Assembly (NCBI RefSeq): GCF_000002875.2
Contig: NC_009413.2
Coordinates: 191,001 to 255,000 of the forward strand
DNA: 64,000 bases
Reading direction: 5' to 3'
From: Leishmania infantum JPCM5
Taxonomy: Eukaryota > Euglenozoa > Kinetoplastea > Trypanosomatida > Trypanosomatidae
Position 1 is the stretch's first letter; every line of letters begins with the position of its first letter. Below are positions 47,368 to 58,405 of the stretch, piece after piece. A program made the translations under genes and the position numbers. The notes below the pieces were generated by a model. The model had not been told where the DNA came from, did not search any database, and saw only the letters and a program-made list of their open reading frames with translations.

Positions 47368-49742
47368 TTGCCAGACGATGCCTTGTTAAGGGTTGCGTGT
47401 TGGGTGGCAGTCCACTACTTGGGTATATGTGTGTGTGTAGGTGTGGGGGGTGGGTGGGTGAGTACACACTCAGTGCTGCACTGCGTTCTCCGCTGTTCTT
47501 TGTTTTCCCCTCTAGCTTTTGCTTTTTTTTATCGTCCTCCACTCGCGTTTGCCGATTCGGTTGTTATGGATGAGTTAACCGTGCAAGAGAAGACGAGGGA
47601 GGGGGAGGGAATCTTGCGTGTTTGACGGAGCGCTGCTTCCTTGTTGTATGCCCTGCTCACCTCTCGGAAGGTGGAAGAGGCAGAGGTTTTCGATTGAAAA
47701 GCGAGAAGAAACTACAACACCACACAAAAAAAACGAGCGGTGCGCAGATGAAACGTCCTGTGTGGGCGCTTCTGTGGTGTGGCAGGGAGAGAGGAGAGGA
47801 GGCGGCGAGGGGAGAGAGAAGAGGGGGGAGAAAGGGGCAAAAAAGAGGGAGTTGAGTGAGCGCTCAGACAGAGGCAGACAACAAACGACAAACGCGGGAG
47901 AGATCAACACTCGACAAGAGGGAGACACCGAAACGCGTCAAACTGACACACGTAGCCTGCGTCAACCAAAAAAGGGCCAAAAAAAATCGGAGTAAAAGAG
48001 GGCAGCAAGCAAGCGGATATCAGCTTTACGTCAGGAGCACACAACAACAGCCCTCAGAAGACGCGGGGTGGGGGAGAGAGACAGAACGGCACACACACAG
48101 ACACAATCACCTGCTGAAGCCGAAATAAAGAACGAAGAGAGGGCAGAGGTCGAAGAAATCCAAAAACGTGATCAAAGGCGGCGTCACCTGCAGTTGAAAG
48201 AGTACAATGAAAAAAAAAAACGTTAGCAGGACTCAATCTTTTTTTAGCCGTTTGTTTTTTTCTTTCGGGTGAAGGGGCCGGAAGGGGAGAAGTCGGAGAC
48301 AAACGCACGGGCCAACGCACACGCCGTCGATCTATAGGGCCGAAAAGAATCGCAGCCACAATTCACAGGGCGGAGTGATAAACGGCACAACCAGAAGACT
48401 TGGAGAGCGGGAAGCAACAAAAAAAAAACAAAGAAGAGAAGGAGGGTAGGGGCACACACTATCACCCACCCTTCAGCTTCCAAACAGAAGCCGCAACAAC
48501 AACAACAGCAAAAAAAAAAGAGGAAACAAGAGAAAGGCAGAGGAGAGGAGGGGGAGGGGGCGAGACGGCGAGCCGAGCCCAAGACCAAACAAAAACGGGA
48601 AAAAAGAGAGTTGCTTTGAAGATGGAAAACCCGCGAGGAAGTTGATGCGTAAAACCAAACAAAAAAAATGGACGTGTTTGGAGGAACACACAGACAAAAC
48701 AGAGCGATAACGTACAGCGAAAGAAGTGCTTCCTGACGGAAAGTACAAAGGAAAGGGGGCAGAAGGATTAGCCCAAGACGCCTTGACACGAATTCGCTGC
48801 ACTTCCTGTTTTTTTTTATTTGTTGTTCGTTTCGCTCGATGAGTAGTGGGGATGCGTCTGGGGCGTGCCGTTTGTAGGCGGTGTGTATCCTTTATCGTCC
48901 GGCGCGCGCTCAGCTAGATCAGAGCGGTGATTGTACCGGCACAAGAACACACGAAAACGCCCTCTCGAGTTGCCTTGTTCAAGACACAACGAGGACAACG
49001 GCCCAACTCGATGAGCAGAACTTTTGGAAAACAAAACGCAAGCTCGGCCAGGCTCTCACGGACACACAGACACGCGAGCAGACGTGTGCCCGAAGAAAAG
49101 GAGAAAACGAGAGGAGTCAGGGGGAGGGGGAACGGGAAAACAAGAGGATCGCAGGGAGAAGCGCGAAAAAAAAAGAATCAAAACAGCCAGAAAGTCGATC
49201 CTTCGCGTTCGCGCACGGACACGCTGAGTGAGTGAGGTCCAACACAAAATGCCACGCAAGACACGGCCTTTTTGTTTTCCGCCCTTCGACTTGGTGCGTT
49301 TGCCGTCGTCGGATGTGTGGAGCAACACGCTACCCGTGCAATGCGTGGGGAGGGGGCAGGGAGTGAGGCAGGGCTAAGCGAAGAGAGAGAGAGGTATATA
49401 TAGAGGAGTAAGACGAGTAGAAAGACAGAGCTGTGCACGCCTTTTATTTTTCTTTCCTAAATTTTCTCTTCGTTCGAAGCAGAAGCGTTACGTCGCCCGT
49501 ATAGGTGAAGATGTCTGGTGGTGCGCGATCAAGACACTAGAAAAGTAAAACGAAAAGAAAGGCGCTTCGGACTTGATGGGTTAAGTTTGCTATTTTTTTT
49601 TGGCTTTCGTTCTCTCTCTGCGGGGGCGGTGGCAGGGGGGGGGGCTTGTAGGGCGGTGGTTTGTCTTCGCGGTATCACATCAGCAAGTCGTCTGTGCCAG
49701 TATGTCTAGCTTCTTTCGCTTTCTTTGTGTGTGTTTGCGCGC

Positions 49743-49782
49743 GCTTGGTTGGTTGGTTGTTTGGTTGGTTGGTTGGTTGGTG
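49743..49782. repeat. TTGG tetranucleotide repeat
   Basis: About nine TTGG units with one TTG/TTT interruption. Confidence 0.85.
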
Positions 49783-51538
49783 TTTTACAAAGACCCGAAA
49801 CGAAACGAAACCACGAAAAAAAAAAAACAGAAAGTTGAAAGGCCCACTCCTTCGCCTAGATAGATACAGATGTGTAGATAGAGAATTCTCTTAAGCACCG
49901 AGCGCTGCGCAGACCTGAAGCCTTACCGACTTTGCTCTCAGGTTGCTGTTATGTTGTTTTCTTTTTTCCACGTTTGTGTGGCGTCCTTCTGCTTTACATA
50001 TGTTTTCCCACCTTTCTTTGGTGTGTGTGTGTATGTGTGTCTGATGGTTGTTGTTTGCAGAAAAGGCACAAAGACAAAAGCAAGCACAGAGCGAGAGCGA
50101 CACGGGAGTGGGCTGGACTAGGCTTGGTGAAGTTTGTGGAGGGAAACCCTGTGGCGTAAAAGTGGGCGCGGACTAGTTGGCGAATCAAACAAAACAAAAC
50201 AGTAAAGATCAAAAAGAGAGAAAGGAACGCCTAAAAGGCAAGCGAGCACAAAAAAAAAGGATGGATGGAGGAAAGACAAGGTAACGGCGCGGAGAGACAG
50301 TGTGGCGTCGCCGCTTTCGGGGAGGGAGAGAAAGAGAGGGTGAGGGTACAGCGGCGTGGGCGCGTATACCGTACCGTCTGTGTGTGAGTGTGTGTTGCGT
50401 TCTCTTTTGGTTTCGTCCCGTCCCCTGTGGCTACCTTGTTCGGCCGTTGTTCTTCGCGTCTGTCGTTGCTCCTGACTTGTCGTCGCCTACACCTGAGGGA
50501 CACAACGAAAAGGCAAAGCAGACGAGGACGCAAACAGCGAAAGACAGCGAGAGGTCAAGACACCGCAGCACACAGCGCGCGCTCAAGCGACGACAACAAG
50601 CGTGCGAGTGTGTGTGTGAGAAGATCTAAACAATAATGAACGAAAAAAAAGTACAGAAGTTGGAGAAGAGCGATTTCTTTTCCATCTGAAGCACGCGCCC
50701 GTGCCACGCGTACACACGTCAGCGCGTGTCAGAGAGGGAGGGAGAGAGAAGCGCACGCGCGCATGTATAAAGGGGTTGATGCATGTATGCGGGGCGAATG
50801 CAAGTATGCGGTGACGGCGCACGCGCACCAAAACAGAGACGATACGAGAGGATGAAAACAAAAGGAGAGGTAGCGCGGAAGAAAGGGAGAAGAGTGAGTA
50901 TGTGGCGATGCGAGAATCATTATACGCTGTTTTGCGTGCGTGCAGCTGAAGCACAAAGAAAAGGCAACGTGAGGCAGGTGCGTCCTCGCAACTGACCCAG
51001 CACGCGAGTGCACCGAGGTGCAGCACAGTGCGCGTGTCAGCGTGCGCTCACGACAAAAAGGCAGGGGGGGGGCGCTGGGTGGCATCAGCACACATGCACA
51101 GACACTCGTCTGTGGGTCCAGCCAGCAAGCCAGCAGCAACTTCCCGCCTCCGTCGTTGCGTGCCGATGAGAGAGGAGGAGGTCCTGGTTTGTGGAGTTAG
51201 TGGTCGTTGCGCACGTGCACGGTTCAGGGATGCAAACGCACATCCACCTGGGCCCCAGCCTGCCCGCTTGCGCGGCTGTTCCTTCCACCGGATGGTGCCT
51301 CTGTGTGTGTGCGCAGCGGAGCAGCCGCCCCACTTTACGCCGTCAAAGCAACAGAGCGCACAGAGAGGGAAAAGGCGAGCGCACACCCCAACAAACCGAA
51401 AAGAATGGGACGCTGAAATCCTCACCAAGCCTCCACACAGCAGCTCGCAGGGACACACGCGCGCACACGCGCACAGCGGTCCCTCCTGCCGCAAGCATGT
51501 TCACAGGAGACGGTTTTTCCTGTCTGACAGTGTGTGAA

Positions 51539-51958
51539 CTACCGAAAGCGAAGCATCAAGTAGAGCAACATGAAAAACACAATCACGAAGAGCGCCAGCA
51601 CCCACATGTGCGTGAAGCTTCCCCAGCCTATCTTGTCTAAGTTCCGCATCGTTTTGCGAAGGGAGTTCTGCGTATTCAGGAAGGAGGTGCGCAGTCGCTC
51701 CAGCAGCGCGTTCTGCTCTCGCACCTCATCGCCCATCTTGGTGAAGCTCTTCTTTGCCCTGCGCATGTCAGACAGCAGCGCCTGCATAAGAGCGTCGTTC
51801 TCCTGCTCCTGCAAGGCGTTCGTGTGCACTGAAGCGGCAGCTGCTGTACCGGGGCGCGTCTGGTAAGGGGCAGGGGAGGAGGACGGTGAGGTAAGTGCGT
51901 CATCATCCCCGACGCCGCCCTCGCGGCGGCGGAACAGGGTGCTCTGAGGCTGGATCAT
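51539..51958 (-). CDS. Bet1-like Qc-SNARE
   Basis: From the ATG at 51958 the protein has 139 residues. A short low-complexity N-terminus (about 1-48) is followed by one SNARE motif (NDALMQALLSDMRRAKKSF, then MGDEVREQNALLERL, about 50-115). The conserved Gln of the zero layer falls in REQN, aligned with the KTQN of Bet1. A 20-residue membrane anchor (MWVLALFVIVFFMLLYLMLR) ends the protein. Such SNAREs drive fusion of ER-to-Golgi or intra-Golgi vesicles. An ATG at 52048 is in frame but lies before the splice tract; a tract with CCCAG sits 11 nt before 51958, which decides the start. Bet1 versus Sft1 cannot be settled here. Confidence 0.85.
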   Translation of the reverse strand: MIQPQSTLFRRREGGVGDDDALTSPSSSPAPYQTRPGTAAAASVHTNALQEQENDALMQALLSDMRRAKKSFTKMGDEVREQNALLERLRTSFLNTQNSLRKTMRNLDKIGWGSFTHMWVLALFVIVFFMLLYLMLRFR

Positions 51959-51968
51959 GGCGCGCTGT

Positions 51969-51992
51969 CTGGGAAGCAAGCAAGGAGGCTCG
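51969..51992 (-). promoter_or_regulatory. Predicted trans-splice acceptor of SNARE gene
   Basis: The minus strand reads CCTCCTTGCTTGCTTCCCAG with the AG at 51969-51970. It places the mRNA start between the ATGs at 52048 and 51958. Confidence 0.65.
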
Positions 51993-52654
51993 ATGGTTGC
52001 GGTAATCGCGATCGTGGAGCCGGCAACAACTCTAGAGAAAATATACATACGCTCTCAAAGAGGCGGGTGAGCTCAGCGAGGGTCGAGAGAGGGCTGGTCC
52101 CGTGCCGCCAAACGGTTGTAGCAGCACCGCCAGCAGGCCTATAAGTGGCGGGGGCGGTGGTGACAGCGGAGCAGATGAAAACGTGGCCCGATGCTATGAG
52201 CAGGGTGTGCGTGTGTGCGCGCTTTCGTGTTCGTATGCATGTACGGGTGCGTGTGGAGCTCCATCGACGTTGCTCCAGCACGTGTTCCCCCGCAAGCTTC
52301 TTCCGACACGCACGCCGGCATCGGGTTGCAGATGAAGAATGGGAAAAGAAAAGGGCAGTAGAGGAGAGAGATGCAGAGAAGCGGAGGCGATAGGTGCCGC
52401 GGCACCTACGCACAGATTGCATGCACATTCTGCGTTTTCTTTTTTTTTTACACAGACGCGCGTAAAAAGACGCGCTGTGGAAGCGGTCATGTTCAGGTGA
52501 CGCGTCACGCTGCCGAAAAGCCGGTGTCTTCTCTGCAGACCTGTCGGCACTGCCTTCCTGCGGATGAGCCGGCTGGCGTAGCTCCCTCCTTTGAGTGCTG
52601 CTGCTGAGTGTTACGTTTGTGCGTCACGGTGGCCAAAAGCCCACACCCACCCAC
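51993..52654. other. Spacer between aprataxin-like gene and SNARE gene
   Basis: No gene seen apart from the likely untranslated N-terminal extension of the SNARE frame. It contains a T10 run near 52440-52450. Confidence 0.5.
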
Positions 52655-53449
52655 CTACGACGATTTCTCCACGGCTTTGTTCTGCGGGCAGCTCTGGATG
52701 TGAGACTTCATAGCGGGCACGCTCGGCAGTGCGGTGCCGCACCACAGGCACTTCATGTCCTGCTCCTCCATCTGTCGAAGGCGAGTGACATCCTGGTTCA
52801 GCGTCACGCGGCCGTGCTGCTCCAGGTCTTCCAAGACGCGGTAGCCCGTGAGGAAGAAGAAGGTGGCGAAGCTGTTGTAGTGCTTCTTGTTCTTGAGACA
52901 AGGACTGTCCAGATCCGTAGACAGCACGTGCAGGTGCAGCATGGGCAACGAGGGAAGCGCGTGGAATCCCGCAATAAACCGGCGCGCCGTGTAGGTGTGG
53001 GGAACCGCCGTCTTTAAGTAGCGAACGTACTCATCCCCCACGTGCAGCATGTGGCGCAGCAGTGGGATGTCCTTCTTGGTGAGGGCGTTGAGGGACTGTA
53101 GGCGGAGGTCCAGTGGCATGACCAGGCAGTGAACCATCGATTTGGGGAATGCATCGTTCACAAGCACGCAGACGTCGTCCTTGTAGAGGAGGGAGCTGCC
53201 GGCGGCCTGCTTGGTCTCGCCAGGGCTCAGAAGCGGGTATGGCTTGAAGGCGGCGGCTTGGATAGGCGGCTCCGTCGTCGACAACGTCGAGGAGAGTGCC
53301 GGCGTCGGCGCAACCACCGTGTTGGCAGACTTCTGCGCCTTCTTGACAACGTTGATGAGAAAGGGTAACCTGGTGCGAGGTTCGCTGCCGACGGAGGCCG
53401 CCGCCGTTCGGCGCACCGCCGCGCCGGCCAGCACCGGTGAGGCCTGCAT
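52655..53449 (-). CDS. APTX: Aprataxin-like HIT-domain DNA repair protein
   Basis: From the ATG at 53449 the protein has 264 residues. The HIT domain spans about 85-205. The stretch DSPCLKNKKHYNSF (about 182-195) is almost identical to aprataxin, which removes AMP from 5' ends left by failed DNA ligation. The motif reads LPSLPMLHLHVLS, where aprataxins have H-x-H-x-H: the nucleophile (H172) and last His (H174) are present, but the first His is Met170. A His equivalent to the other active-site His (VHCLVMP, H107) is kept. The C-terminal finger is C234-x2-C237...H250-x3-C254. There is no FHA domain, as in fungal forms. The frame extends to 53587 only through GTG. The C2HC finger suggests DNA binding in the nucleus. 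Confidence 0.9.
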   Translation of the reverse strand: MQASPVLAGAAVRRTAAASVGSEPRTRLPFLINVVKKAQKSANTVVAPTPALSSTLSTTEPPIQAAAFKPYPLLSPGETKQAAGSSLLYKDDVCVLVNDAFPKSMVHCLVMPLDLRLQSLNALTKKDIPLLRHMLHVGDEYVRYLKTAVPHTYTARRFIAGFHALPSLPMLHLHVLSTDLDSPCLKNKKHYNSFATFFFLTGYRVLEDLEQHGRVTLNQDVTRLRQMEEQDMKCLWCGTALPSVPAMKSHIQSCPQNKAVEKSS

Positions 53450-54413
53450 GTGGTCTTTATCGGCGGGTAGGAAAGGTGCGCACGCGGTGGACGGGGTGTA
53501 TGAGAGAGAAAAGGGGACACACGATGAACGGCGACGCCCGGTTGTGCTCTGTGGTGGTGGATTTCCTCCCCAAACATGCACACACACTCGTCGTTGAATC
53601 TATGCAGTCGTGAAGGTGTGCGTGGGTGCGTGGGTGTGGGCTAGTGGCGCTCGGGCGCCGATGAACCGGCTGCCGTGCGCCGCGAGAGGGTCTATGAAGT
53701 ATTTCGTCGAAGCAGCCTCGCGTGTGTGGGCCACCGATCAAGAAGAAAGAGGTGAGGCGCAGAGAAGGAGAAGACACGAACACGCGTCAAGGCAACGACG
53801 ACAGCGCTCTGTGACGAAGTCCAGCACCTCAAAAAGATAACGGAGGAAGCGAAGCAGCCCCTCCTCCCTGCACAAGCGCGTGCACCACATACATGTCGCC
53901 TGCGCATGCACGATCTGCTGGAGCCTGCCAACGACTCCTCCGCAAACATCTTCTTACCTTGAAGCCTGCATTCGTGTTGCTCCCTTTCATCCGCTAAGTG
54001 CGTCCAAACAAAAACAAACATGCACAGTCGACCCAGCAGAGAGGGAGGGGGCCCCCTCTTCCCTCGGCGGTTTGCCGACTGATGCCCCGTCGCAGTTCGC
54101 TGCTGCCGCTGCCTCTGGAGGCCATGAGTCAGCGTCACCCCATGCACAGAACACAAACAAGCAGAAGAAAGTGAAGGCGGAGGCAAGGGTCAGTGAAGTT
54201 CAAGCGGAGGTGCGCTTGTGCGCGGCCCCGGAGAGAAGAGGGGAGGAAGGGGGTAAGGCAGCATTAGAAAAACGAAGGGCATCAGCAACGGTGCGCGGCG
54301 GCCGCGAGCATGACACGTGCTTTGCCGCCCCCGCCACCGCCACGCATCGCCTGTATGCATGGCACACGCGCATGCCGTGCATGCGTGAGGCGCATCCACG
54401 CCGTTGCTCTCAC
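53450..54413. other. Spacer between PiT gene and aprataxin-like gene
   Basis: No gene seen. A minus-strand tract (CCTTTCCTACCCGCC, then AAAG at 53455) lies close to the aprataxin ATG and is its candidate acceptor. Confidence 0.5.
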
Positions 54414-56543
54414 TTACGTGCAGAGCAGCGACGACACCACCCACATCGACACGCCCGTTGTCAGGGCGCTGATGAGAAGGGTCACGACCCACCCCGTCAC
54501 GACCTTCGTAACGATGCCCCACGACACACCGCCCAGCTTGGCGTCCAGCACACCGCAGCCAATCGCGGCGCCGACCTGCGCCTGCGAGAGTGAGACGGGA
54601 ATGCCGATGCCCGTCAGCACCATCGTAACGAGGGTGCCGCCGATCTGGATGCACCATCCTCGCGCCGGCGTCACGGTTACCAGCTCCATCCCTACCGTCT
54701 TCATGAGACTCGCGCCGAGGCCGAACATGCCGATCGCAATGCCCATCATTGCCGGCAGCATCGACCACTGTGAGCTGAGTCCAGGTTCCTGCAACTCGTG
54801 GTTCGTGAAGGCATCGTAAAGTATGATGAAGGCCGAGGTGGCATTGGCGCCAGCCACCGCGCCGTGGACAAAACTGGATATGCTTCCCGCCACCACCTGC
54901 AGGCCAGTGAAGAGGTACTCGGCGCGCGGGTTGAAGGGCTTGATGAGGATACCTCCAAAGCGAATGGGCTGCATTGGGTGGTCCATGGCCCAGTCCTCCT
55001 CGCCAAACTCGTCCTCGCTGTGCACCAACGCGGGGGAGTACGGAATCGGCACTAGCCCCCGTTCCCCCCTGCAAGTCGCTGATACCGGCTTCGTGCTCTC
55101 CGTGCTGCCGTACGTCGTCGCACCCGCCGACTGCACCTGCTGTGCTTTGTGGCGTTCGCGATCAGACGAGGCAACGTGGCATCCGGAAAGGTGATGTGCA
55201 TCGTTGGCGCCACGCTGGATAAGCGCCGCGGCTGTGGCAAATGACTCGGTGTGCGTCTGTAATGTGGGCGAGTGCCCGCGGGTGTGCACGGGTGCCAGAC
55301 GTACCATGCCACCCTGTCGTACAAAGGAGCTGTCCGAGGCGGAGATGGAGGAGAGTACAAGCGAGGCGTTCTGGTGCAGCGGAGTCGGCGTGGGGGTGCG
55401 GGAGTGCGTCGGGCAGCCGTAAGTGGAGCTGCTCTTAGAGCTCCCGTGATCTGCAGCGCCGTCGTTGCGACGGTCAAGCGAGAGAGAGTCAAGCGTGCAC
55501 GCAGGAGCAGGGTTATCTGGCAGCGAGGGCGGCGGGAGCGCCACAGCTGCCGGCACGGCCACCGGAGCCGTGTCCGTCGCACCAGCAGGCGGCTGGTGCT
55601 GGTAGTGAGGTCGCGGGGGCTGCCTTCCTGCCGAGACGGGCGCCGTCGCACTCACGTCGCCTCTTGGCTTGAAGAAAGACAGGTCTTTCAGGTCATCCAG
55701 CGCCAAGCTGTCTTCCATGTTCACCAGCTCCGTGCGCAGCGCCTCGCTCTCCCACACAAATGACCGCGCGCTCATCGCGGCCGCCGCCACCTGCGGGAAC
55801 ACCCACACCTTCGCCACCCAGCAGAAGAGGAGTATGAGAGCAAGCAGGATGACGTACTGTACGTGAAGCGGGACGTTCTGAGCAAGCGTCTGCGACATGA
55901 TCGGCGGCTGCTCGAGGACAATGAAGAAGAAGTCCACCAGCAGGGATGCGAGCAGGCAGTGCGGCAGGACGGCCAGGGCGAGCTCAAAGGAACGACCCTT
56001 CACCTTGAAGATGTCGCGCCGCATGAGGTAAAACAGAAGCGCTGTCACGCCGCCCGCAGCTATCGGTGCCGCGAGCCATGAGATCACCACCGCGACCACC
56101 CCGCTCGGTTTGACGTACGTAAGCCCACCCGTGGCGAAGAGCGCAAAGCCGAGAATAGACCCGACAACTGTGTGCGTGATGGACACCGGCAGACCGAACA
56201 CCGCCGACAAGTACAGCCACAGCGCCGCGGCGAAGCTGGCACACGTCATGCCGATCACCACAACATCCTTGTTTTGCGAAAACAGCACCGGGTCAACGAT
56301 GCCGCTACGGATGGTATTGCTCACATGACCGCCCATGAAGGCAGCGCCCAGTAGCTCGAACACGGTGCAGTAGATGATCGCCTGCTTCATGTTGAGAGAG
56401 CCGCTGCCCACCACCATCGCAAAGTTGGCGGAAAGGTCGTTCGCGCCTATGCCGACGCCGCACAGGAAGGAGAGTAGCGTGCACATGCACACCAGCGGGA
56501 GTGTGGTGTTCACATCCAGCTTGCAAGTGGAAAGGGTTCCCAT
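54414..56543 (-). CDS. PiT-family (Pho-4) phosphate transporter
   Basis: From the ATG at 56543 the protein has 709 residues; the frame reaches 56636 only through GTG. Two membrane halves of about 270 and 170 residues flank a hydrophilic loop of roughly 270 residues. This is the inverted-repeat layout of PiT transporters, which import phosphate with Na+ or H+. The first signature (GANDLSANFA, near 33-42) is intact. The second (FVHGAVAGANATSAF, near 560) lacks the Asn-Asp pair usual after HG. The loop is Ser/Pro/His-rich and not conserved. A CAG lies 5 nt before the ATG after a pyrimidine-rich run. Localisation is likely the plasma membrane or another endomembrane; the sequence does not say. 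Confidence 0.88.
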   Translation of the reverse strand: MGTLSTCKLDVNTTLPLVCMCTLLSFLCGVGIGANDLSANFAMVVGSGSLNMKQAIIYCTVFELLGAAFMGGHVSNTIRSGIVDPVLFSQNKDVVVIGMTCASFAAALWLYLSAVFGLPVSITHTVVGSILGFALFATGGLTYVKPSGVVAVVISWLAAPIAAGGVTALLFYLMRRDIFKVKGRSFELALAVLPHCLLASLLVDFFFIVLEQPPIMSQTLAQNVPLHVQYVILLALILLFCWVAKVWVFPQVAAAAMSARSFVWESEALRTELVNMEDSLALDDLKDLSFFKPRGDVSATAPVSAGRQPPRPHYQHQPPAGATDTAPVAVPAAVALPPPSLPDNPAPACTLDSLSLDRRNDGAADHGSSKSSSTYGCPTHSRTPTPTPLHQNASLVLSSISASDSSFVRQGGMVRLAPVHTRGHSPTLQTHTESFATAAALIQRGANDAHHLSGCHVASSDRERHKAQQVQSAGATTYGSTESTKPVSATCRGERGLVPIPYSPALVHSEDEFGEEDWAMDHPMQPIRFGGILIKPFNPRAEYLFTGLQVVAGSISSFVHGAVAGANATSAFIILYDAFTNHELQEPGLSSQWSMLPAMMGIAIGMFGLGASLMKTVGMELVTVTPARGWCIQIGGTLVTMVLTGIGIPVSLSQAQVGAAIGCGVLDAKLGGVSWGIVTKVVTGWVVTLLISALTTGVSMWVVSSLLCT

Positions 56544-56548
56544 GAAGC

Positions 56549-56592
56549 CTGCCCGCAGCAAGTGCGGCGAAGGACAGAAACCACGAGATGAT
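56549..56592 (-). promoter_or_regulatory. Predicted trans-splice acceptor of PiT gene
   Basis: The minus strand carries TTTCTGTCCTTCGCCGC, then TGCGGGCAG with the AG at 56549-56550, five bases before the ATG. Confidence 0.5.
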
Positions 56593-58405
56593 ACAGTCAA
56601 AGGCGGTGTGAGAGAGGCGCGCAAAGACACCGACACGAGAATCGATCCGAATTCCGTGACTTCACCAAAGCCCAGAAAACAAATTTATCTAATAGACAGA
56701 TAGATAGGCGTGTGTATGTACGTGTTGATACCGACTAAGAAGGAATGCCAGGCAAGGCCGATGAATTTTCAAATGCGGGTTGTGTGTGCGTGTGCGTGTG
56801 CGTGCGGCGTGGTCGATGCTACACAGGAAAAATGGTTGATGCGTCCAGGGTTGTGCGTCTGTGCGCGTGTCCGTCTGAGTGTGCTTGGATTGCTGGGAGG
56901 GGGGTGCTCGGCTTGCGACACATGCACGAGCGGAGAGAGTCAGAAACGACGCCGTGGAGGAGGAGGAGGAGGGGAAGGAGGGGCGCACCGCCACGAGTCC
57001 GCTACAACTCAAATGTGCAACATTCAATGCGGCACGGGGGAAAAGCGGGAAGAACGGATAGCACAACGCCGATAGGACACGGTGGAAGGACACGAAAGCA
57101 GAGGCCGATGTGAGTGGCGTCCCTTCTTGCGCGTACGTGAGAAGAGCGGGCGCGCGGGTGCGTGTCTGCGGGCGGGTATGGCGCAGAAAGCCATGGCACA
57201 CAACCAAGGCGAAGGAAAGGAAGGAATAGCCGGCAGGAAGCAAGAGAAATGAGGGGGGAGAAGGATTAGCTGGGGTCGAGACACAGGTGGAGTGGCGTGA
57301 TGAACAAGTGAACTCTGAGAGTCAGCTAGCGCCAGGTGCGCGCCTTCCATTCCAACTGCTTGAGTCTTGCCTTGTGTGTTTGCGTGCACACCTAACCATA
57401 CATTGGCGCAAGGCACTTGATGAGTATGTGCCTTTCGCGACAGTGTTGCAATCCTGTGCTCACTGAGTCGCTGTAGGTGCTGGCAACTGATGTGGTCGTT
57501 TGGCCGCCGGGGCGTTCTGCCTCGCTCAACCGCGAAAGCAGGCATGTGGGATGCAGCCCACTGTTCCCTTCCTATGTCGCGCTGTTCTCCCTTTCACAGT
57601 ATCGATCACCACATCATCATGAGCGCGCGCACCGCAGCGAAGAAAAGAAGTAGCAAGGAAAGAGGCATGAGACACACACGCACACGCACGCACTGCAGTC
57701 CACTCACTGATCCCTCGTTGCATCGCAACGGTGATCGTGCGGAGAGTGAGGAGGGAGGAATATCCATGAGCTCTTACGCTCAAAGTACTCGCGCGCGCGT
57801 GTGCGTGTGCTTGTGCGTGTGCGTGTGCGTGTGCGTGTGCGCAGCGGTGCATGAATCAACGCAAAGAGAAGTCGTGCGGCAGCAACAGGCGGTTGTGTGT
57901 CGGTTGATGAGATACGGAGAGGCGGGCGGGCGTCCGTAGCCATGCCTAGCTTTTGCCTTCTCATCCACCATTTGGTCCGCACGACCCACGACCCACGTCA
58001 TCCCCGTCATGGGATGCCGAGCAGCGGCCCTTCCTGGCTGAATCTTTTCCTTCTCTTCCCTATGTACATACTAAGCTCGAGCACACAAGCATAAAAAAAG
58101 AAACGAATTTACATGTTGCCGCCAACCCCCGCCTCTGCCGCTGCCTCCGCCGGCATGTGCTGGCATGCGCTGGCCCTGCCCCACCCGCTCCCTTCGGCGC
58201 ATGCGAGTTGCACGTGGAAGACGGGGGTGGAAGGGTAGCACATGTGTGCACACGTGCCAAGCAAGAGAGAAACGGAGAAAGTCGAGCGACAAGAGGCTTG
58301 AGAGCGCGCACCGAGGAGAGCACGCTGGTCTGCCCTGTCTCCAAACATCTGCCGCGCCTCCTCGCCCAGCGTGGAAGCACCTCATCGCCGTCAAAGCCGC
58401 CCTCA
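56593..58405. other. Spacer between RSP4/6 gene and PiT gene
   Basis: No gene seen in 1.8 kb. It contains a GTGTGC repeat at 57797-57842, a TGCCTTG/CAAGGCA pairing at 57368-57374 and 57409-57415, and GA-rich stretches. It is probably the RSP4/6 3'UTR. Confidence 0.55.
57797..57842. repeat. GTGTGC hexanucleotide repeat
   Basis: About seven GTGTGC/GTGCTT units in the spacer. Confidence 0.8.

Larger units (their letters stand above)
46877..51538. other. Gene-free 4.7 kb spacer between SNARE and ABCA genes
   Basis: Strongly purine-biased on the plus strand, with many A runs, TG repeats and a TTGG repeat. The available frames are low-complexity. An inverted repeat lies at 47296-47367. In the transcript this would be a pyrimidine-rich 3'UTR of the SNARE gene. 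I cannot exclude a short unrecognised gene or non-coding RNA. Confidence 0.55.

Noticed and set aside
46727..47542. 271-residue minus frame and 180-residue plus frame upstream of the ABCA gene
   Set aside because: Both come from purine/pyrimidine-biased spacer; the minus frame crosses the ABCA acceptor and the homopolymer run.
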